64,000 bases of DNA from Simmondsia chinensis. Lineage: Eukaryota > Streptophyta > Magnoliopsida > Caryophyllales > Simmondsiaceae. Of this stretch, positions 45,684 to 58,152 are shown piece by piece. The DNA lies in contig JAGTTD010000015.1 in the NCBI GenBank assembly GCA_018398585.1, positions 25,439,478-25,503,477 on the forward strand. Reading direction: 5' to 3'. Each line of letters starts with the position of its first letter. The first letter of the stretch is position 1. The translations under genes were made by a program, and so were the position numbers. Below the pieces are notes generated by a model, which searched no databases, was not told where the DNA came from, and saw nothing but the letters and a program-made list of their open reading frames with translations.

Positions 45684-46459
45684 AATCAAATTGCAGTTTG
45701 CAGTTCTGGTCGTAGATTTTTTTTTCATAACAATAAGGAAGTCATATAAGCTGCACAAGAAGGCATCCCTATCCAAGTCCCCTTAAACCCGACATCTAGT
45801 TTGATGAAGGCAAGATTTGATATTGAGTCTCGGGAACCATCTCCCAAAGACTTTACTAGTTGAGCTAGCTGGCACCTTCATTTTGGTCATAGTGTCCATG
45901 TTGTGGTGAATGCCAACAGAATTCAAAGTGTTAAAGGTAGTGTGATGGAGTGGAATTGAGTGGTCTTTGAAGCTAGGGATTGCTAATATCACATGACTAA
46001 TGGCCATGGAATCAAATCACAATTTGTAGTCATGTTGGGAAAGCGGGTCTACTGGCATATAACTAGTCATGATAGTTCTATTAGATTTTTTGAACGAAAT
46101 TAAGTTGTTGTACAGCATGTAAATAGTTCTTTAATCATTAGTTTATGTACATCGTTGATGTTTTTAACCATGTACATACATATGTAAGTATTCTTTAAGA
46201 GTTAAATACAATGTACGCACAGTTTTTTAGAAGACTACCTATTGTAGTCCAAAATTTTCAATGCTCTACATCTGTTATCGAATTAGATTGTTATCAAAAA
46301 AAAATTTACACGTTGCATCCCTAAGTTATTAACCACTAAAATATAAAATATTTCGATTGCTTATGGTGACTATCAGAGTTGAAATAGAAGAGGAATGAGA
46401 TGAAGTTTCTAGAGGCAAAAGAAAACTTTTACTTGACTCCAAAGCAAACTATAAAGGAA
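45684..46459. other. 3' flank of the kinase gene, no further gene seen
   Basis: AT-rich; presumably contains the kinase 3' untranslated region and polyadenylation site. No element border or coding signal is supported. Confidence 0.5.
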
Positions 46460-47274
46460 ATTTTTCTTTTTTTTTTTGTTTTTGATAATTAAGCATTCAT
46501 TCCTTCCAAAATAAAAAGTACAAGGTATCCACATTCCAAATAAGTACATCAATAGAAAACTAAAACCAAGCTATCAGAGAGTAGCTTCTATGAACTCTAT
46601 TTTTTGCCTGGACGTCAGCGTGCGAATTAGCTTCTCTCAATGTGTGTCTAAAAGAGATAAATCGAACTACTGCTTGAAAAAATTGATTTGTTTAGTTGAA
46701 AGTTCAGCCGTCTTCTCCATTAATGCACAAAATTGCATTTTTCGAATCGGACTCAACTTCCAAATCCTTCAAGGTAGTATCCCCATTACGAATAGACAAC
46801 TCCAATGCAAAGCAAGTTGCCTCAATTTCTGCTTAGTTAGACCCCCTAATTCTAACCTGACTCAAGAATACGGATAAGAACTTCCTATTATGATCCTCCA
46901 GCACCCGTCCAATCCCAAGCGACCCTGGTTTCACTAAAATCCTTGGTCAAGCACTGTAATTTGCAATCCATGTTCGGTCTCAACATTTCATAGAAGGAAT
47001 TCCAGCAAGTATGGCTTTCCATCAATACATGTCAATATTCAGTATGTGAGGCTGTATTTGAAAGTGTCAAGACATTTCGATGACGATACTCTTTTTCCTT
47101 TAAAGATGGTCTCATTTCTAAGCTGCCAAATAGACCAAATGACCGCAGAGAAAAGAGTAATCCATACCTTCTTTTTGATGCTTAAGAAAAGAAGTATCAT
47201 GCCATAAATCAAACCAGCTATTAACTTCCCTGATCATGATGAGAAGAAGATTCCACCATTGGCATATGGACGTC
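46460..47274 (-). pseudogene. LINE 3' half (linker, RNase H-type domain, poly-A)
   Basis: Minus strand: VWITLFSAVIWSIWQLRNET (about 47185-47125), then AEIEATCFALELSIRNGDTT, LEVESDSKNAI (about 46860-46730) and FISFRHTLREANSHADV, the RVT_3-type domain. Three stops are visible. The T run near 46468-46480 is the poly-A tail. It is the downstream half of the LINE whose upstream half lies, inverted, at 51180-52011; the copia LTR at 47275 separates them and both sides carry GACGT. Confidence 0.82.
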
Positions 47275-47715
47275 TGTGAAGAAAATTATACCCAAGAACT
47301 GGATTCGATTCAAATACTACAACAAATATGAGAAGTAAATAACAGGGTAAAAGAGAACCAAGAAAGGGGATAATGATTTACGTGGAAAACCCTCTTTAAT
47401 CGAGAGGGGGAAAAACTAAGGGCGGAAATGGAGAATCTTTATTGAACGAAATAATGAAAGAATTACAATTCACTTCCTCTCTCTCTCAATGATGGTGCTT
47501 TCTCTATTTTGGATGCTTAATGATGAAACCATCATGTCATACTTATACTCAACGTAAACTAGATCGTGCGCAGATCAGGTCCTAATCGATCGGCGAGCTT
47601 CCTGCATCCATCTTCTTTTTGCGTCCTTCGGACCAATTGGCAATACCCCCAATCGATCAGCATACTCATGGCAAGCCCCTTCATAAATACAAGGAATTTG
47701 AGACACAACCTAACA
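47275..47715 (-). repeat. copia 3' LTR (minus strand)
   Basis: 441 bases, on the minus strand TGTTAGGTTGTGTCTCAAAT to TTCTTCACA. A polypurine tract (AAGGTGGAGATT, 47716-47730 complement) adjoins it. It matches the plus-oriented LTR at 52012-52470. Outer flank (minus strand) starts GACGT. Confidence 0.92.
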
Positions 47716-50700
47716 AATCTCCACCTTGACTCAAATTTCACACAAAAGAACTTCTCCACCTTCTCCACAAAACACCCCTCAAGGGGTTAACTATCAAAAC
47801 AGAGAACCTAACCAAGTCCAAGCAATGCTTGAACTTGCTGCTAGGTAGAACCTTAGTGAACATGTCAGTGGGATTATCAGCAGTGCCAATCTTATTCAAC
47901 TCAAACTTTCCCTCTTCAATCAGATCCCGAATGAAGTGATGTTTGACATCTATATTCTTTGTCATGTCATAATAGGTCATATGATCCTTGGCTAAATGAA
48001 TTGCTGACTGGCTATCACAATAAACAGCAACTGCACCTTAATTAACACTAATCTCACTGATTAAGTCCTTCAACCACATAGCTTCTTTAAATGCCTCTGT
48101 TATTGCCATATACTCTGCCTCTGCAGTTGATTGTGCAGTTACTGACAGTAAACACGCTCTCCAACTGAAAGCACAGTTACCAAGGTAAAAGACATAACTT
48201 GAGGTAGACTTCCTCTTATCGAGGTTACCACCATAGTCTAAATTGACATAACCAACTAAATAGCTTTGACTCCTCTCAAACTCTAAACATGTACCATAAG
48301 TGCCACATAAATACCTGAGAATCCATTTAATAGCTTACCAATGCTCTTTACCTGGATTCGCCAAATATCTGCTCACCTTACTAACAGCATGTGCGATATC
48401 TGAACGTGTGCACACCATAGCATACATGATGCTACCAACTGTACTGGAATACAGGACATGTGACATCTCTCTAATGTCTTCATCTGTCTGTGGCGAAGCT
48501 AATGTTGAATGCTTGAAATGAGTAACCAAATGAGTGCTAACTGGTTTAGCATCTTTTATATGAAAACGGTCTAGAACCTTCTCAATATACTTCTCCTGAG
48601 ACAGGTACAGCTTTCCTGCTTTTCGGTCCCTCTTGATTTCCATACTAAGTATCTTCTTGGCTGCTCCTATATCTTTCATCTCGAATTCACTCTTCAACAT
48701 AACTTTCAGGTTGTCAATCTCAGACATATCTTTAGCAGCAATCAACATGTCATCAACATATAACAGACCACAAATGAATGAACCCGCACTAGTTTGTCTA
48801 AAATAGACACAACTATCATATTTACTCCTAAAGAACCCATGACTGGTCATAAACTGATCAAATTTCTCGTACCACTGCCTTGGCGATTGCCTCAAACCGT
48901 AAAGAGATCTCTTCAACTAATAAACATGGTCTTCTTTTCCTTCAGCAATAAATCCTTCAGACTAATGCATGTAAATACTCTCTTTTAGCTCGCCATGTAG
49001 GAATGCAGTTTTCACATCAAGTTGCTATAATTCTAAATCGTGCATGGCTACTAAAGCAAGTAGTACTTGAATGGAACAATGTCTAACAACAGGTGAAAAG
49101 ATATCATGAAAGTCAATACCATGTACCTGACAGTAACCTTTGGCTACCAATCGAGGCTTGTACCTTGCATCTTCAACTCCTGAAATGCCTTTTTTTCTTT
49201 TGAAGTCCCAATTGCAACCAATGATCCTCTTCCCTGTTTGAGGCTTAACAAGCTTCCAGGTATGATTCTTCTGCAAAGATTCCATCTCTTTGTGCATTGC
49301 CATCAACCACTTTTCTGAATCAGCTCTAGACACGGCTCCTGAATAGGTGGAAGGCTCACTGTCTTCCATCGTCTTAGCCACCGTAAGAGCATAAGCTACC
49401 ATCTCTTCATAACCATAACGCTATGGTGCTTTAGTTTGTCTCTTCTGTCTTCCATTAGTTATAATATATTGCTCCACCTGCTGATTGGTTTCAACCACTT
49501 CATTTCTTTTAGAAATCTGTACTGGAGGTGTCAGTATACTTTTTGTGGATTCATTCTGCTGTTGAACTGTGCTACCCAACTGCAGCTGAACTATCTTTGG
49601 CATCTGCACCTGACTAGAATCACAAATAACAGAAGACTTCTTATGTGGATGGAGTAATGAAGACTCATCAAATGTGACAACTTTTCTTGTCAGAAATTTA
49701 TGAGAATTAGAATTCCATAAACGAAATCCCTTCACACTTGAAGTATAACCAAGAAAGAAGCACTTCTTGGCTCTAGGCTTGAGCTTTCTTTCATTAGCAT
49801 AAGCTAAGGAGGGCAATCGAAAATTCTTAAATGAGAATAGTCTGCAGGGGATCCTGACCATACCTCTTCTGGAGTCTTCATCTGAAGAGACAGATGAGGT
49901 GAACGGTTCACCAAGTGACTTGCCATGTTCACAGCCTCTGCCCAAACCTACATTCGATAGCATACAACGAGCTTTCTCTAGCAACGTTCTATTCAGTCTT
50001 TCTGCAACTCTGTTCTGCTGAGATGTACCTGTGCAAGTCATATGCCTGACAATGCCTTGATATTCATAGAATTTGGTGAAGTCACCCTCAACATATTCAA
50101 GGCCATTTTCTATGCTCAACCTTTTAATCTGCTTCCCTGTCTGCTTCTCAAGTAAAGCCTTCCATTTCTTGAAAGTGTCATACACTTCATTCTTCTGCTT
50201 TAGGAAGTAGACCTAAACTTTCCTGGAAAAATTATCAGTAAACGTTAGAAGATACCTAGAACCACCTTTGGAAGCAACTCTGGAAGGTCCCACAAATCTG
50301 AATGAATGTAATCTAACGTCCCCTTAATCTTATGCACTGCCTGTTTGAAGCTGACTCTCTTCTGCTTCCCATAAATGCAATATTCACAAAATTCCATCAG
50401 TCTTGTAGACTGACTACACAACAAGCCTCTTTTACTGAGCTCAGACAGTCCCTTATCACCCATATGACCAAGCCTCATGTGCCATAGCTTTGTGATATCT
50501 GAATCTGTCATTGATGATGAAGAAACAGCTACTGATCCTGTCACTATGGAACCAACAAGTTCATACAGAGTTCCTACCCATCCGCCCTTCATCACAGTTA
50601 AGAGAACTCTACTAACTTTCATAACTCCGCCTTGAGCTATGTACTTGTACCCATGAGAATCGAGGATACCTAAAGAGATAAGATTCTTCTTTAAATCAGG

Positions 50701-51110
50701 AACATGACGTACATCACCCAATGTCCTAACAGGCGAAATTTCGTGAGAGAAAGAACCTCTTGGTCAAATATCTTAACTCGAATTGTTCCTATACCCAAAC
50801 CTTTGCATGCTGCATCATTACCCATTAGAACAACTCCACCTAAATTGACTCATATATGGTGAACAAATCTCTATTTGGACAAACGTGACAGGAGCAACCC
50901 AAATCCAGAATCCAATTATCTTTAGGTCTGGACTGAGATTCGGTCACTAACAGAACATCAACATCATTCTTATCTTCAACTACACTAGCTTCTGCGGATT
51001 TATCATTCCTTTTCTTGTCCTTTCTGTTATCAGTTTTTAGTTTTCCCGTAAGCTTATACAGTCTTTTCTTAAAATGCTCCTTAGGATAATAACCTTCCTA
51101 CATATTACCT
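47716..51110 (-). pseudogene. copia pol (protease to RNase H), degenerate
   Basis: Minus strand, in order: decayed zinc knuckle (EHFKKRLYKLTGKLKTDN), protease DNWILDLGCSCHVC (the usual D-S-G reads D-L-G), GAG-pre-integrase LWHMRLGHMGDKGL (50245-50721), integrase SIENGLEYVEGDF and TSQQNRVAERLNRT (49421-50185), reverse transcriptase GCNWDFKRKKG and [13 protein letters not shown] (48335-49402), RNase H to NPTDMFTKVLPSSKF (47738-47980). Frame breaks near 48917, 49025, 49410 and 50190. gag is missing here and lies, inverted, at 52508-52920. Confidence 0.92.
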
Positions 51111-51179
51111 TTAAGAAAGTGGCCAAGACGATTACTTTTATTTTTAAAAAAATAAAAATTTTATGGTAAGGAAAGGATA

Positions 51180-52011
51180 ATAATATGGGTTTGGCTATGG
51201 TGAAATGGGAGGTAAAGAACCAAAAAACTTGGGGGTCTTTGAGTCGGAAATATCCTTGAAAAGAATGCCTCCCCTATCTAAATGGCGGTGGACGTACTCA
51301 GATGATTGCCAATCACTTTGGAAGAAGGTTATATAAAAAATATACAATATTCTGACAAACCGACTTATCGTGGATTTGAGCACAACAGAGCGTGCGAGTA
51401 CATGGGGTGTAATTTGCAACATTAGAAATGGAAACATAGAGATTTGGAGTGGATTGACAATGGGATGGCTACGATGACAGGGAACAGAATGAAGGCCAAG
51501 TTTTGGCATGACCCATGGGTAAATTCTACCACACTTCAATTCTTATTTCCAGGACTTTTTCGCCTTATTGGAATAAAAGAAGCGGTGTTAGCATAAATGG
51601 GTGAATGAGATGGGTTCACATGGAATTGAAATTTTATACGGAGAAGGACGCTCTTCTCGTAAGAGTAAGACTTAACCATGGTGGGGCTGGTTTTCTTATG
51701 CTCGGAAAAATCAGACAGGATATGTTGGGAATTTGATGTTAGAGATGAATTCTTGGTAAGTTTGTTGTGTAAGATATTAATGCTAAATAGAGCCCAGACC
51801 ACCCTAGACTCGATAAAAAAGGGTGTATGGAGAGGTTTCGTTCCTCCATGGATAGAGCTCCTAACGTGGCTGGTACTTCTTATCGGAAAAGATTAGTGAG
51901 ATTTGGCATTATTCAAGCGGAGCAAGGGACTTGTCTATTGTGTGGTGCTGAGGAGGAGTCGATTCCTCACTTATTCTGCCAATGTCAGGTGTCGGTGGGA
52001 ACTTTGGACGT
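51180..52011 (+). pseudogene. LINE upstream part (post-RT and zinc-binding domain)
   Basis: Plus strand: KFWHDPWV-like block (51500-51530), VGLVFLCSEKSDRICWEF, FVPPWIELLTWL and then RFGIIQAEQGTCLLCGAEEE and HLFCQCQ, a zf-RVT zinc-binding domain (C-x2-C..H-x3-C-x-C). Stops and frameshifts present. It ends exactly at GACGT (52007-52011), where the copia LTR begins. In phase it would continue into the LINE half at 46460-47274 if that were re-inverted. Confidence 0.82.
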
Positions 52012-52470
52012 TGTTTGGTTGTGTCTCAAATTCCTTGTATTTATGACGGGGCTTGCCGTGAGTACGCCAATCGATTGGGGGTATTGCCAATTGGTTCAGA
52101 AGTACGCAGAAAGAAGACAGATCCAGGAAGCTGGCCGATTGATCGGGAGATGTCGATCTATTGGGACCCGATCTACGCATGACCTAGTTTACATTGAGTA
52201 TAAATATGACGTAAGAGTTTCGTCATTAAGCATCCAAAATAGAGAGAGCACCGTTATTGAGAGAGAGAGGAAGTGAATTATAATTCTTCCATTATTTCGT
52301 TCAATAAAGATTCTCCATATCCGCCCGTGGTTTTTTCCCCTCTAGATTGAAGAGGGTTTTTCACCTAAATTATTGTCTCATTCGTTTGTTCTCTTTTACC
52401 CTGTTATTTAATTCTCATATTTGTTGTAGTATTTGAATCGAATCCAGTTCTTGGTATAATTTTCTTCACA
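52012..52470 (+). repeat. copia 5' LTR (plus strand)
   Basis: 459 bases, TGTTTGGTTGTGTCTC to TTCTTCACA, matching 47275-47715 in opposite orientation. The tRNA-Met site ATTGGTATCAGAGCC follows at 52472. Confidence 0.92.
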
Positions 52471-52920
52471 AATTGGTATCAGAGCCCCAGTTATTCGATT
52501 TGGTACTGTGACATTCGTTGTGAAATCTAAAGTTGAGAAGTTTGGTGGTCAAGGGAGTTTCAGTTTATGGCAAATTCGTATAAAATGTCTCTTGACTCAG
52601 AACGGCTTGAAGAAAGCTTTGGACAGGAAAAAGAAGAAGCCAGAGAGTATGTCAGAAGGACAATGGGAGGAGTTAGACGAAAAGGCTCTCACCGCTATTC
52701 AAATGTGTCTTACCGATGACGTTTTGACAGAAGTTTTTGAAGTAAAAACCGCTAAGGAGTTGTGGAAGAAATTACAGGACATGTTCTGCATTAAGTCTGT
52801 CTCCAACAAACTTGCAGTCAAACGACGGTTGTTCACCTTTTGTATGTCAGAAGGTACGTCTCTTAAGAATCACATTAATGAATTTAACTCTAATACTTAA
52901 GAGTTAAAGGAGCTTGATGA
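52471..52920 (+). pseudogene. copia primer-binding site and gag N-terminal part
   Basis: The frame from about 52508 (GTG, the usual ATG is gone) reads KFGGQGSFSLWQIRIKCLLT, EKALTAIQMCLTDDVLTEVF and FCMSEGTSLKNHINEFN, a UBN2-type copia gag, with a stop near 52900. It breaks off at about 52920 against an unrelated copia in the opposite orientation. Confidence 0.88.
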
Positions 52921-54130
52921 TACCCCTTTCCAACAAACACGGCCCCCTTAGACAGTAAAACCTTGTCAAATTCGAAGACCAGTTTAAACCCGAACCTATT
53001 CAGTAGGCCACCAGACACAAGGTTCTTCTTTACATCTGGGCCATAGTATACATCGGCTAGGGTAAAGGTTTTTCCAGAAGTGAAAAGTAAGTCAACTTTT
53101 CCCTTCCCCTTCACCGGTATACTCGCTCCATTGCCCATGAACAACACAGTACCGTTGTTCACAGGCTCCAATTCTGTAAAGAAACCTTTGTCTTTACATA
53201 CGTGTTTTGTGGCCCCCGAGTCAACCCACCAAGAGTCATCACTCTCGACTATGTTGATCTCCGAGATCATTGCCACGAACCTATCGTTCGAAGTTTTGTT
53301 GCGATGATCCTGCCCCTTCCCCTTATTGTTTTTAAGGTGGATGCAGTCCCTCCTCAGGTGACCGGGCGCGTGACACTCCCAACAAACCAACTTTGTTTTC
53401 TTTTCGTTACGTTTCTTGTGAAAGTGTCCGGTTCGTTTGGTCCTCTTATTCATCTGGCCTTCTTCTGTGACATTGATCTTTCCAATGTCACCGAGGCGGT
53501 CCTTGTTGTCATCCTGTAATCTGTATCCTTCCTCAATTCTCAAATGGTTAGCCAATTCTTCGATTAACATGTCTTCCTTCTTGTGCTTTAGAGACTTCTT
53601 AATGTCTCTCCAAGAAAGGGAAAGTTATTCAATCAAAGACGAAACAACAATGGCGTCGTCCATGTTTATATTGTGTTGTTTAAAATTATTCAAAATTCAT
53701 TCAATTTCATGGAATTGCTCCATGACCAGACGACCATCCACCATTTTATAATTATTAAACTGACTAACCAAAAATTTCTTACTTGTGGCATCTTCTGCCA
53801 TGTACCGTGCCTCGAGCGCTTCCAACAGTTCCTTAGCGATCGGGAAGTTGGAGTAGATGTCGAAGAGGGCGTCAATCATCCCATTGAGTATGTGCCCTCG
53901 ACATATGTAGTCATCATTCTCCCACTTCAACTGGGCACGTTGCTCGGCCAGTGTCTCCTCCTCCTCAGCATCGGGGGGTGCAGGGTATGGTGTATTCATG
54001 ACATACACCACGTTGAGCGTCGTGATTAGGAAGTGCATCTTCCTCTGCCAATGGCGGCAGAAATGCCCGCCATCAAAATAGTCCAATTTGACGAAATTCG
54101 TGGTCATCTCTCTCAGTGACGAAGCCATGT
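52921..54130 (-). pseudogene. gag-protease region of a second copia family
   Basis: Minus strand from ATG at about 54129: MASSLREMTTNFVKLDYFDG and a UBN2-type gag core to 53697. A stop follows, then the frame 53570-52890 with zinc knuckle CWECHAPGHLRRDC and aspartic protease WWVDSGATKHVC. The catalytic D-S-G triad is intact. The element is truncated at 52920, so integrase and reverse transcriptase are missing. Confidence 0.9.
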
Positions 54131-54174
54131 CAAACCCAAAATCCCAAACGTGAAAATTAAGTCTTAAGATTGTT

Positions 54175-54833
54175 GGTGTAAACACTTGTAAAATCAAGAA
54201 AAACGGTAACTATCCGATCTTAGGTTTCGAAGCGTGAAGTCAGTTTTCTTAAGACTTATTTCAGCGTATGAAATAGTCTTGGGGATACAACGATAGCCAA
54301 GTAAAGTGGAGTGAAAGTATGTAAAGGGAGATATATGGAGATGTAAGAGAATGACCTTTTTCAAATGCAAATATACTTTTTCATCATGATTCATCAATCA
54401 AACTGGTGGGGTATATATAACAAATCAAGTGAAAGGAGACGTCCCAAAACATACCCCAAAAAAGGGGTGCAAAACCTGGGAAGTTATCGCGTGAAAACTG
54501 GGAAAAAATTGTCCCTGTGTGTCGACACACAGTTCTGCAGGCTCGATTCTGTGATCTGTGTGTCGACACACACCTCTGCATCCCTGCTCTCTAAGAATGT
54601 GTGTCGACACACCAACCCTGTGTGTCGACACACATCCCAATACACTTCAAAACATATCAAAACACTTAGAATACACACTTGGGACCAACTTCAAAACACT
54701 TTATTCACAAATTTTATTACATAATTTGAAAATACATCAACAAAATCTCTTTATAACCTGAATCAAACTTCTCAATAGTGTCACTTGGACTTCCTTAAGA
54801 AATAATTAGAATCGGATAAATCTTTCTCTAACA
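54175..54833 (-). mobile_element. possible 5' LTR of the second copia family
   Basis: On the minus strand the sequence ending at 54833 starts TGTTAGAGAAAGATTTATCC, a typical copia LTR start, and lies just upstream of the gag leader. The inner border is not fixed: no tRNA-Met primer-binding site is visible. It contains four palindromes (54516-54634). Confidence 0.4.
54516..54634. repeat. four copies of a 16-bp palindrome centred on GTCGAC
   Basis: TGTGTGTCGACACACA at 54516-54531, 54557-54572 and 54619-54634, plus a 15-base copy at 54598-54612. Centres are about 41, 41 and 21 bases apart. The spacers differ, so this is not a simple tandem duplication. Confidence 0.95.
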
Positions 54834-55211
54834 GTATGTAAATAATTCTTGCCAAACTTAAGTAAATTTTATTGGAATTTGACAAATCTTTATATGAAAT
54901 ATTTATGTCCAAACATATATTGTTCAAATCATATATATTTTGTGTTAAGAAAAAATTATGTATATTTGTTCTCTTTTCATGGCTTTGCTTCTCAATTTTC
55001 CATTTTGGTGTTATGTTGGTCTATTTGGTTGTCAAAAGCCTGAGCGAGTGTTTTAGTTTGTCTATTTCGCTGTTGTTCTAGGGTTGGATGTGTTTTCCAT
55101 TTGTGTGTGTCTATCGGGTCTCACTTTGTGAAATACCAACTTTAATATCACAATTTTTTCTCCCTATTAGTTGAAAAATATTTATTCTCTTTTAATTTTA
55201 TTGATTAACAA
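54834..55211. other. AT-rich interval, nothing recognised
   Basis: No coding, repeat border or RNA gene is supported. Confidence 0.6.
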
Positions 55212-55229
55212 AAATATACCAGTATATGA

Positions 55230-55480
55230 GAATATACCCAATGCCTCAAGGGCTCCCGCCTACGCAGGGTCTGCGGGAGCGGATGTACGCAGTATTCCCC
55301 CTTCAGAGTGTTAACCTGAAGAGAGGTTGTTTCTCAGTGCCCCGCACCTAAGGGTGAGAACTTCCCAGGAGGTCAACCATCCTGATACTACTCTCGCCTA
55401 AGCACGCTTAACTTCGGAGTTCTAATGGGATCCGGTGATGGCATGTTGGGGCCCTCTTTGGTTAAAAAAAAAAAATTTTC
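55230..55480 (-). mobile_element. 5S rRNA-derived SINE, copy 2 (minus strand)
   Basis: A perfect 18-base duplication (starting AAATATACCAG) lies at 55212-55229 and 55481-55498. On the minus strand a 5S-like head (about 55455 to 55345) has GGATCCCATTAGAACTCC, AAGTTAAGCGTGCTTAGGC and a C-box with two or three changes (AGTATCAGGATGGTTGACC). The 3' domain (CTGAAGGGGGAATACTGCG..., CCTTGAGGCATTGGGT) matches copy 1. An extra A/T tract separates the head from the duplication. Confidence 0.9.
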
Positions 55481-55498
55481 AAATATACCAGTATATGA

Positions 55499-56160
55499 TA
55501 TACACAAATAGATATACTTATATATGTCCTCACACACACATCAAAAATAAATTTCAAATATTATCAATATTATTGAATTTTATATAATTTTTTTTTTGAC
55601 AGAAAGAATTTTGTATAATATACTATCAACACTTCTTGAAACATATGGTGATGAATTGCAGAGGGCGTTGCGATTAATTTTTTGAGGTTGTGGCTTGCTA
55701 CTCTCTTCCTAGGAGCCCATTCGAATTGACATGATTTCTATAATATAATACTTTGCATTATTTTCATCACATATTTAAATTAAGTATATAAAAGTTGCAA
55801 CTTGAAGCTATGATATAATTTTTTATTTAAAATTTTTATAATAGAAAATAGCAATCAATATATAAAAGTATAATTTTATCAAATATTTAGTTAATTATAT
55901 CTACATATTTTTATGATTTAACCTCCCTAATACAATAATCGTATATTGTACAGGAAGCAACTAAGGGTTAAATTAGGTGGATTTTTTTCACCTAATTTAG
56001 CAAACAATAATCCAAAATCTATAATATTTTAAATATAAAATATACAAAATAATCGTGCATTCCACGGGGAAAAAATTAGTTTCATTGAAAACCAAGTAAC
56101 CCTAATTTAATACCCCTTCAGATCCCAAAAAAAAAAAAAGAAAAGAAAAAAAGAAACTTC
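55499..56160. other. AT-rich interval, nothing recognised
   Basis: Only A/T tracts and short repeats; no gene or element border found. Confidence 0.55.
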
Positions 56161-56164
56161 ATAC

Positions 56165-56394
56165 CCCTGCGATTCTTCTGGTGGTCGGTGTTCCAATCGA
56201 TCTCCTCGTCGTTCGTGTCCTCTTCGCTGCCCAAGTCGACGGTTTGCGTCGGAGGTCCCCGTATTTCATCGATAACAACCACCTCTGTCAACGTCTGGTC
56301 CCCGGTTGGATACCTCCCGTTGGTTCTATCTCTCTACTTCCAGATCTTTGTCACCAGTGGCCTCATTCACTTTCCCGATCGTCATTGATGAGGT
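56165..56394 (+). promoter_or_regulatory. possible 5' leader exon of the transporter gene
   Basis: Clearly more GC-rich than its neighbours, with codon-like but unassigned sequence, ending GATGAG/GTAATT, a plausible splice donor. It precedes the transporter start by about 1.8 kb. No protein homology seen; the assignment is positional. Confidence 0.25.
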
Positions 56395-56519
56395 AATTAG
56401 CTCTGATCTGATACTTTTATTGATCTCTCGCATTTGGTCTAGTTTTTCCATTATTTTTGTAATTGTCGTTTGTATTCCGGCAATTGCTACAGGATCAAAC
56501 TCCGTCGTTGATGCCGAGG

Positions 56520-57780
56520 GACATTTGCTCTAATATCAATTGTTCCAATTCATATTGATGCAAGGCACAATCAACCAACCAACTAGACAATCATACTCAA
56601 AATATTAGTATTTAGTAGATAACTTGTATAAATCCGTGCAAAGTATAGAAATAGACAAGTATATGATAGATTTGTAAAGTAGGGAAACGGAGGGAGAGAT
56701 AGAGAGATAGAAAGGGGGAGACTTAGAGAGGGGGGAGAGAGAGACTAACATATATCATTTTCATCCATGCTCTTTCCTCTACTCTAAAGCCCTATATATA
56801 GAGTTAGGGTGGGGTATAATCATAATAAAGAACTTAACCTATTATTTATACTTAAACTACCTATCTCTCACTTAATCTCTATATTTTGGATTGTATCATT
56901 TCCAATTCATGATAGTTGTGCATTCAGGGTTAGGGTTTTTATTTTTAGTGCCTTTTCCTCTGATTTTTTTTACAAACCAAATGATTCTTACGCCGAATTC
57001 AACCAATAAAACCAATTAATCAGCACAATTGATTCATCAACAAATCGCAAGAATAACAGAATTCGTATAGTATATATAAACCGTACAGTATAGTATAATA
57101 GAGCTTTTTGGAGAGAAACTTCGATTGCTTTTCTACACTCTTTCGTCTACAATGAAGGGCCTTATTTATAAAGTTAGGGAGAGTATAGTTGGATTTGATG
57201 ATATGGCTTGAGGGATTTTGTTAAGTTAATATCTAAACTACCCCTCACTTGACTACTATATTTCATTTGTATCAATTATCATTCTTTTGTCCATCTATAA
57301 GATTTTTAGGGTGTATCTTTCGTTGACGTGGATTGTAGGTTTAGTTTTGTTCAATGCAATGTTTGATTCCTGTTTCTGGTGTTTCTCTGTTTATTTGATG
57401 CAATTAAAATCAGGAAGAGTGACTAGACTGCCATCTTCAAAGCTTAGCTAGGGTTAATAATAGAAAGTGGGGGAAAAAGAGAAGAGATTGAGAGAGAGAG
57501 AGAGTTAGAGAGAGGAAGAGAATAGGAGAGAAGAATTTCAATACCATTCATCATTCATAACTGTCATACAACCTAGTGTTGGTTTTTATACTAGAATTAG
57601 GGAAATAGGATTACTACTAATTTAACTATCCACTATCATAAAAGGATAATTTACCCAAACTACCACTAAAACAAAACTACCTATTGAAATATTATTCGTT
57701 ACATGGCCTACATGTGAATAATTAATTTCTCATGTAACATTATTCTTTGTTTGTTTATGTTAAACTTCATCGGACCTTTA
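56520..57780. repeat. three related LTR-like segments, no gene
   Basis: Segments near 56640-56920, 57060-57300 and 57430-57700 each contain a GAGAGAGA or GGAGAGAAAC tract, then (in two of them) a CCCTATATATAGAGTTAGGG-like or CTTATTTATAAAGTTAGGG TATA-like block, then ACTACC near TCTCACTT. They look like diverged LTRs or TRIM fragments. Borders are not fixed. Confidence 0.35.
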
Positions 57781-58152
57781 GGCACGACCCACGAAATTGG
57801 AATATACGAGGTCTACATGTAAGCTTAATTGAGGTTCTATTTTAAAACTAATTGGCATTGGGTGGAGTAGCCCATTGGACTTACGTATTCATCTCTTCTC
57901 TATCACAACTTTAATGTGAGATTCTTACTAGATTCACATGTGGAGGCCTTAACATTTAATATATCCTTTTCTTAATCTTGCTTGGTGTTGGCCACGAAAT
58001 GCAGATGTTGGATTCTGAGAATTTCTTGGGAAAATGAATGTCGTAAATGCATTTGTGAAATTTTAAGGGTAGTTGGCCTGGAAAATTCGGGAATTTTGAA
58101 TTGAAGCGGTGTTTGGACGAGTTAAGCGTTTATAGGTCTTCGGTTGGAAGAT

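Noticed and set aside
53697..53751. Joining the gag at 52508-52920 with the gag at 52921-54130 as one element
   Set aside because: They are in opposite orientation and belong to different copia families; their gag starts do not resemble each other.
54425..54761. Frames with repeated CVSTHR / CRHT words
   Set aside because: Produced by the four TGTGTGTCGACACACA palindromes, not a cysteine-rich protein.
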